Source: Streptomyces griseoluteus (GTDB lineage Bacteria; Actinomycetota; Actinomycetes; Streptomycetales; Streptomycetaceae). From it: DNA of 64,000 nt. Position numbers and translations under genes: made by a program. Shown one piece after another: positions 61,662 to 64,000 of this stretch (positions are counted from its first letter, which is position 1; each line of letters begins with the position of its first letter). Below the pieces are notes generated by a model. The model saw only the letters and a list, made by a program, of their open reading frames with translations. It was not told the origin of the DNA and searched no databases. The stretch is taken from contig JOBE01000010.1 of assembly GCA_000717735.1 (NCBI GenBank), forward strand, positions 1 to 64,000, given 5' to 3'.

Positions 61662-61671
61662 ACCTGACCTC

Positions 61672-64000
61672 CTATTCGGTGCGCAGGGCCGTGGCGGTCC
61701 GGGCCCTGGCAGCCCAGCCAGCGGGCAAGAGCGCACCCAGGGTGGCGATGAGCAGGCCACCAAGTGCGAGCGGGAACAGTTCGGCCCCGTGGTAGACGGC
61801 GATGACGGAGTCGGGGAGACGGAGCCCCGCGCTGTCGCCCATCGCGGGGAAGACCCAGCCGTGCAGGGTCACGCCGAGCGGTACGCCCAGCGCGCCCGCG
61901 ACCAGGCCGGTCACGACGACCGAGGTGAGGACCATCGCGACGGTCTGGCGAGGGGTCATACCGAGCGCCTTGTGGACACCGATCTCCCGGACGCGCTCGC
62001 GGGTGTCGAGCAGTACGCCGTTGAGCACGCCGAGCGCGGCGACGGCGACGAGCATCAGCGTGAGGATCGCGGACAGCGAGTTGAGCGTGACGACCATGTC
62101 GCTGCCCCTGCCGAGCCCGCCGGCCTGGGCGGTGGCTCCCAGCGGCGCCAGGTCCTTGTTCAGCGCGTCGACGTAACCGGTGACATCGGTGCCCGACGCG
62201 ACCGCGATGTGATGGCTCGTCTCCGTCAGGTCGGGATGCGCGCCCGCGAGGCTCTTGGCGTCGGTGAAGACCTGCATGCCGTCGTTACGAGGGTCGAGGA
62301 CCTCGCCGACGATCCGGACCGTAACCGGCCGGTCCAGGCCGTTCACGGTGACGGTGTCGCCGATGCGGGTGCCGGTGGCGGCCAGGAAGGGGGTCGGGAC
62401 CACGGCCTCGCCGGGCTTGTCGGTCCAGCGGCCCGAGACCATCGTGTAGCCGCCCCAGGAGGCGTCGCCGGTGAAGGCGATCACGTCGACGGTGCCGGTC
62501 ACGCCGGACACGGTCGCCCGTACCGTCGCGGCGCTGTAATGCTTCGCGGTTCCGGCGCCGGCCTCGATGGCCGCGGCGACCGCGGCAGGATCGGCCCTGG
62601 GCTTCTTCTGAGAGGCAGGGCTCTGAGGGCCGAAGTCCGGCATGGGCGCAGGCACAGTGACATCGGCGACGTCGTGGGCCTTGGCCTTCATCACCTCGCC
62701 GAGCGAGGCCACCATCCCCACGGTGAATGTGACGGCGATGGTGCCGAACAGGACCGCCGTGCCCATGGCCAGCGCGCGGGCGGGCCGTGCGAAGGGCCGG
62801 GCCAGGCCGAGCGCGACCGGCTGCGGCAACGGCAGCCGGCCGGCCAGGCGGGCCGCCCACCGGCCGCGCCTCATCGACGTGCCGCGCCCGACGGCGAGCG
62901 CGTCGACCGTACGCAGCCGGCCGGCCCGCCAGGCACTCGCCCACGCTGTCGCTGCGACCAGGCCGAGCACCCCGCTGATCACCGCAGCGTCGACCCAGGG
63001 GGCGATGGTCAGGGAGGAGGAGCCATAGACCTCCTCGGTCTCGGCCAGTACAGGGACGGCGAGTAGGTGGCCGGCGAGGACACCGAGTGCCGTGCCGACC
63101 GCGGCCGGGATCAGCGCCTGGCCGACGTACGCCCGTACGACCTGGGCCGGGGTGAAGCCGATGGCCTTGAGGATGCCGATGCGGCGGGTCCCCGCGCCGA
63201 CGGCCGCCGCGACGATGTTGCCCACGATGAGCACCGACATGACCAGACCGAGGGCCCCGAACGCAATGAGGAACGGGACATAGAGGGCGGTGTCCCGCTC
63301 GGCGTTCTTCTTGACGGTGAGCCAGGACTGTTTGCCGACGGCCGCCCCCGTCGGAAGGTCTTTCGTAACGGCCTTGGCGCCCGCGGTGATCTGCCCGGCT
63401 GTTGCCGCGTCGGTGAAGCGGTAGAGCATCTGGTAGCCGCCGCTGCCCGGCGCAGTGAGCGCGGGCATCTGGGACGGCACCACCCACGCGTCGGCGGTCT
63501 GCGTCACCGACCGGGCCACCCCGACCACCGTCAGCGTCGGTCCGCCGGACAGACCGGGGAAGGTGAGCTTCATGCCCAGGGTCGGGATGAGCGAGGAGCC
63601 GGCGGACAACACGATCTCGCCGGAACGCGTGGGCCACCGCCCGTCGAGCAGCGCCACCTCGTCCACGTCCCGGCCGGGATCACCCCGCCCGACCACGGTC
63701 ATCGGCCACCCGGAGCCCGCCCCGTCCGACGTCGGGGCGACCGTCGCCGTACGGAACGGCCCTGCCGCACTGCTCACCCCTTCGGTGTCCGCAGACTCCG
63801 ACAGCCGCCCAGCGCTGACCTGGCCCGCGTCGAACTCGACGGACAGGTGCGCGCCGCGCTGCTCGGCGAAGGCGTCGGCGAAGGGCGCGCCAGAGACCAC
63901 GAGCAGCGATCCGCCGAGGACGGAGGCGGCCACGGCCATCATCGTGGCGAGCCCGATCACCAGCGTCTGCACGCGGCGCCGGCCCACCCCCGAGCGCACC
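61672..64000 (-). CDS. FtsX/MacB-type ABC transporter permease, 5' end outside the window
   Basis: At least 775 residues, open at the window edge. It has two FtsX domains. The first has AFGALGLVMSVLIVGNIVAAAVGAGTRRIGILKAIGFTPAQV, and the second, near the C terminus, has LNGVLLDTRERVREIGVHKALGMTPRQTVAMVL. Large periplasm-side MacB-like core regions lie between helices. Such two-domain permeases work with a separate ATPase subunit, usually encoded next to them, here beyond the window. They move lipids, peptides or drugs, or act as sensors. The stop TAG lies 10 bases after the recombinase remnant. Confidence 0.88.
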   Translation of the reverse strand, partial: VRSGVGRRRVQTLVIGLATMMAVAASVLGGSLLVVSGAPFADAFAEQRGAHLSVEFDAGQVSAGRLSESADTEGVSSAAGPFRTATVAPTSDGAGSGWPMTVVGRGDPGRDVDEVALLDGRWPTRSGEIVLSAGSSLIPTLGMKLTFPGLSGGPTLTVVGVARSVTQTADAWVVPSQMPALTAPGSGGYQMLYRFTDAATAGQITAGAKAVTKDLPTGAAVGKQSWLTVKKNAERDTALYVPFLIAFGALGLVMSVLIVGNIVAAAVGAGTRRIGILKAIGFTPAQVVRAYVGQALIPAAVGTALGVLAGHLLAVPVLAETEEVYGSSSLTIAPWVDAAVISGVLGLVAATAWASAWRAGRLRTVDALAVGRGTSMRRGRWAARLAGRLPLPQPVALGLARPFARPARALAMGTAVLFGTIAVTFTVGMVASLGEVMKAKAHDVADVTVPAPMPDFGPQSPASQKKPRADPAAVAAAIEAGAGTAKHYSAATVRATVSGVTGTVDVIAFTGDASWGGYTMVSGRWTDKPGEAVVPTPFLAATGTRIGDTVTVNGLDRPVTVRIVGEVLDPRNDGMQVFTDAKSLAGAHPDLTETSHHIAVASGTDVTGYVDALNKDLAPLGATAQAGGLGRGSDMVVTLNSLSAILTLMLVAVAALGVLNGVLLDTRERVREIGVHKALGMTPRQTVAMVLTSVVVTGLVAGALGVPLGVTLHGWVFPAMGDSAGLRLPDSVIAVYHGAELFPLALGGLLIATLGALLPAGWAARARTATALRTE

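Overview
The window reads as a chromosomal segment of a Streptomyces or close relative. GC content is very high throughout, nearly every codon ends in G or C, GTG starts are common with occasional TTG starts, and the gene families are typical of that group. It is about 64 kb of mostly catabolic and accessory genes with several gene relics. No rRNA, tRNA, CRISPR array or replication origin was recognised.

Left edge (1-2.9 kb): a patch of decayed genes. A prenyltransferase (UppS-type) fragment with an out-of-frame tandem duplication runs into an N-terminally truncated, frameshifted EF-hand gene. A Nudix hydrolase, a possibly truncated hypothetical gene and the 3' end of a fumarylacetoacetate-hydrolase-family gene with a one-base deletion follow. 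At 2.3-3.4 kb a TetR regulator and a DUF4345-type membrane protein are divergent around twin palindromic operators.

3.5-11.7 kb: an operon that appears to take L-rhamnose to central metabolites: isomerase (rhaI), aldolase fused to a lactaldehyde dehydrogenase (rhaD), kinase (rhaB), then lutA-lutB-lutC, which would oxidise the L-lactate product to pyruvate. A promoter with a LacI-type palindrome lies upstream and a hairpin at the end. 11.7-12.6 kb holds a dead XRE/NB-ARC regulator. 12.7-21.0 kb is a long minus-strand run of stress, detoxification and hydrolase genes: Dps, a mercuric-reductase-like flavoprotein, an HSL esterase, a YtcJ-type amidohydrolase, a YaaH-type carrier, GNAT, alpha/beta hydrolase, DoxX and a YcaC-like hydrolase. 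21.4-24 kb holds a TPR-like membrane protein and an ion channel.

24.2-36.8 kb: a cluster matching the actinobacterial KstR2 regulon for the C and D rings of steroids (HIP-CoA): two SDRs, echA20, ipdA, ipdB, ipdC, fadA6, kstR2, ipdF, fadE30, fadE31, fadE32 and fadE33. Two sites resembling KstR2 boxes sit in its two divergent intergenic regions. fadD3, which normally opens the pathway, is not in the window. 36.8-41.8 kb: a xanthine-dehydrogenase operon (FeS/FAD subunit, molybdopterin subunit, XdhC) behind a clear promoter and a possible short upstream ORF. 42.1-45.5 kb: a large secreted subtilisin-like protease.

45.6-53.5 kb: a nearly complete 4-hydroxybenzoate to protocatechuate 4,5 (meta) cleavage pathway: a binding protein lacking a signal peptide, an IclR regulator, pobA, ligJ-, ligK- and ligI-like genes, a fused ligA-ligB dioxygenase, and ligC. 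This is unusual because streptomycetes normally use ortho cleavage of protocatechuate. 53.6-58.1 kb: a MaoC / acyl-CoA synthetase / amidohydrolase / SDR operon divergent from a MarR regulator with twin palindromic sites. 58.1-58.8 kb: an AlkB-type dioxygenase.

Right edge (58.8-64 kb): a possible 33-residue ORF coupled to an ABC-transporter gene that breaks off at about 59.83 kb, next to a frameshifted tyrosine recombinase and a truncated companion ORF. This looks like a decayed integration event. An FtsX/MacB-type permease gene then runs off the window.
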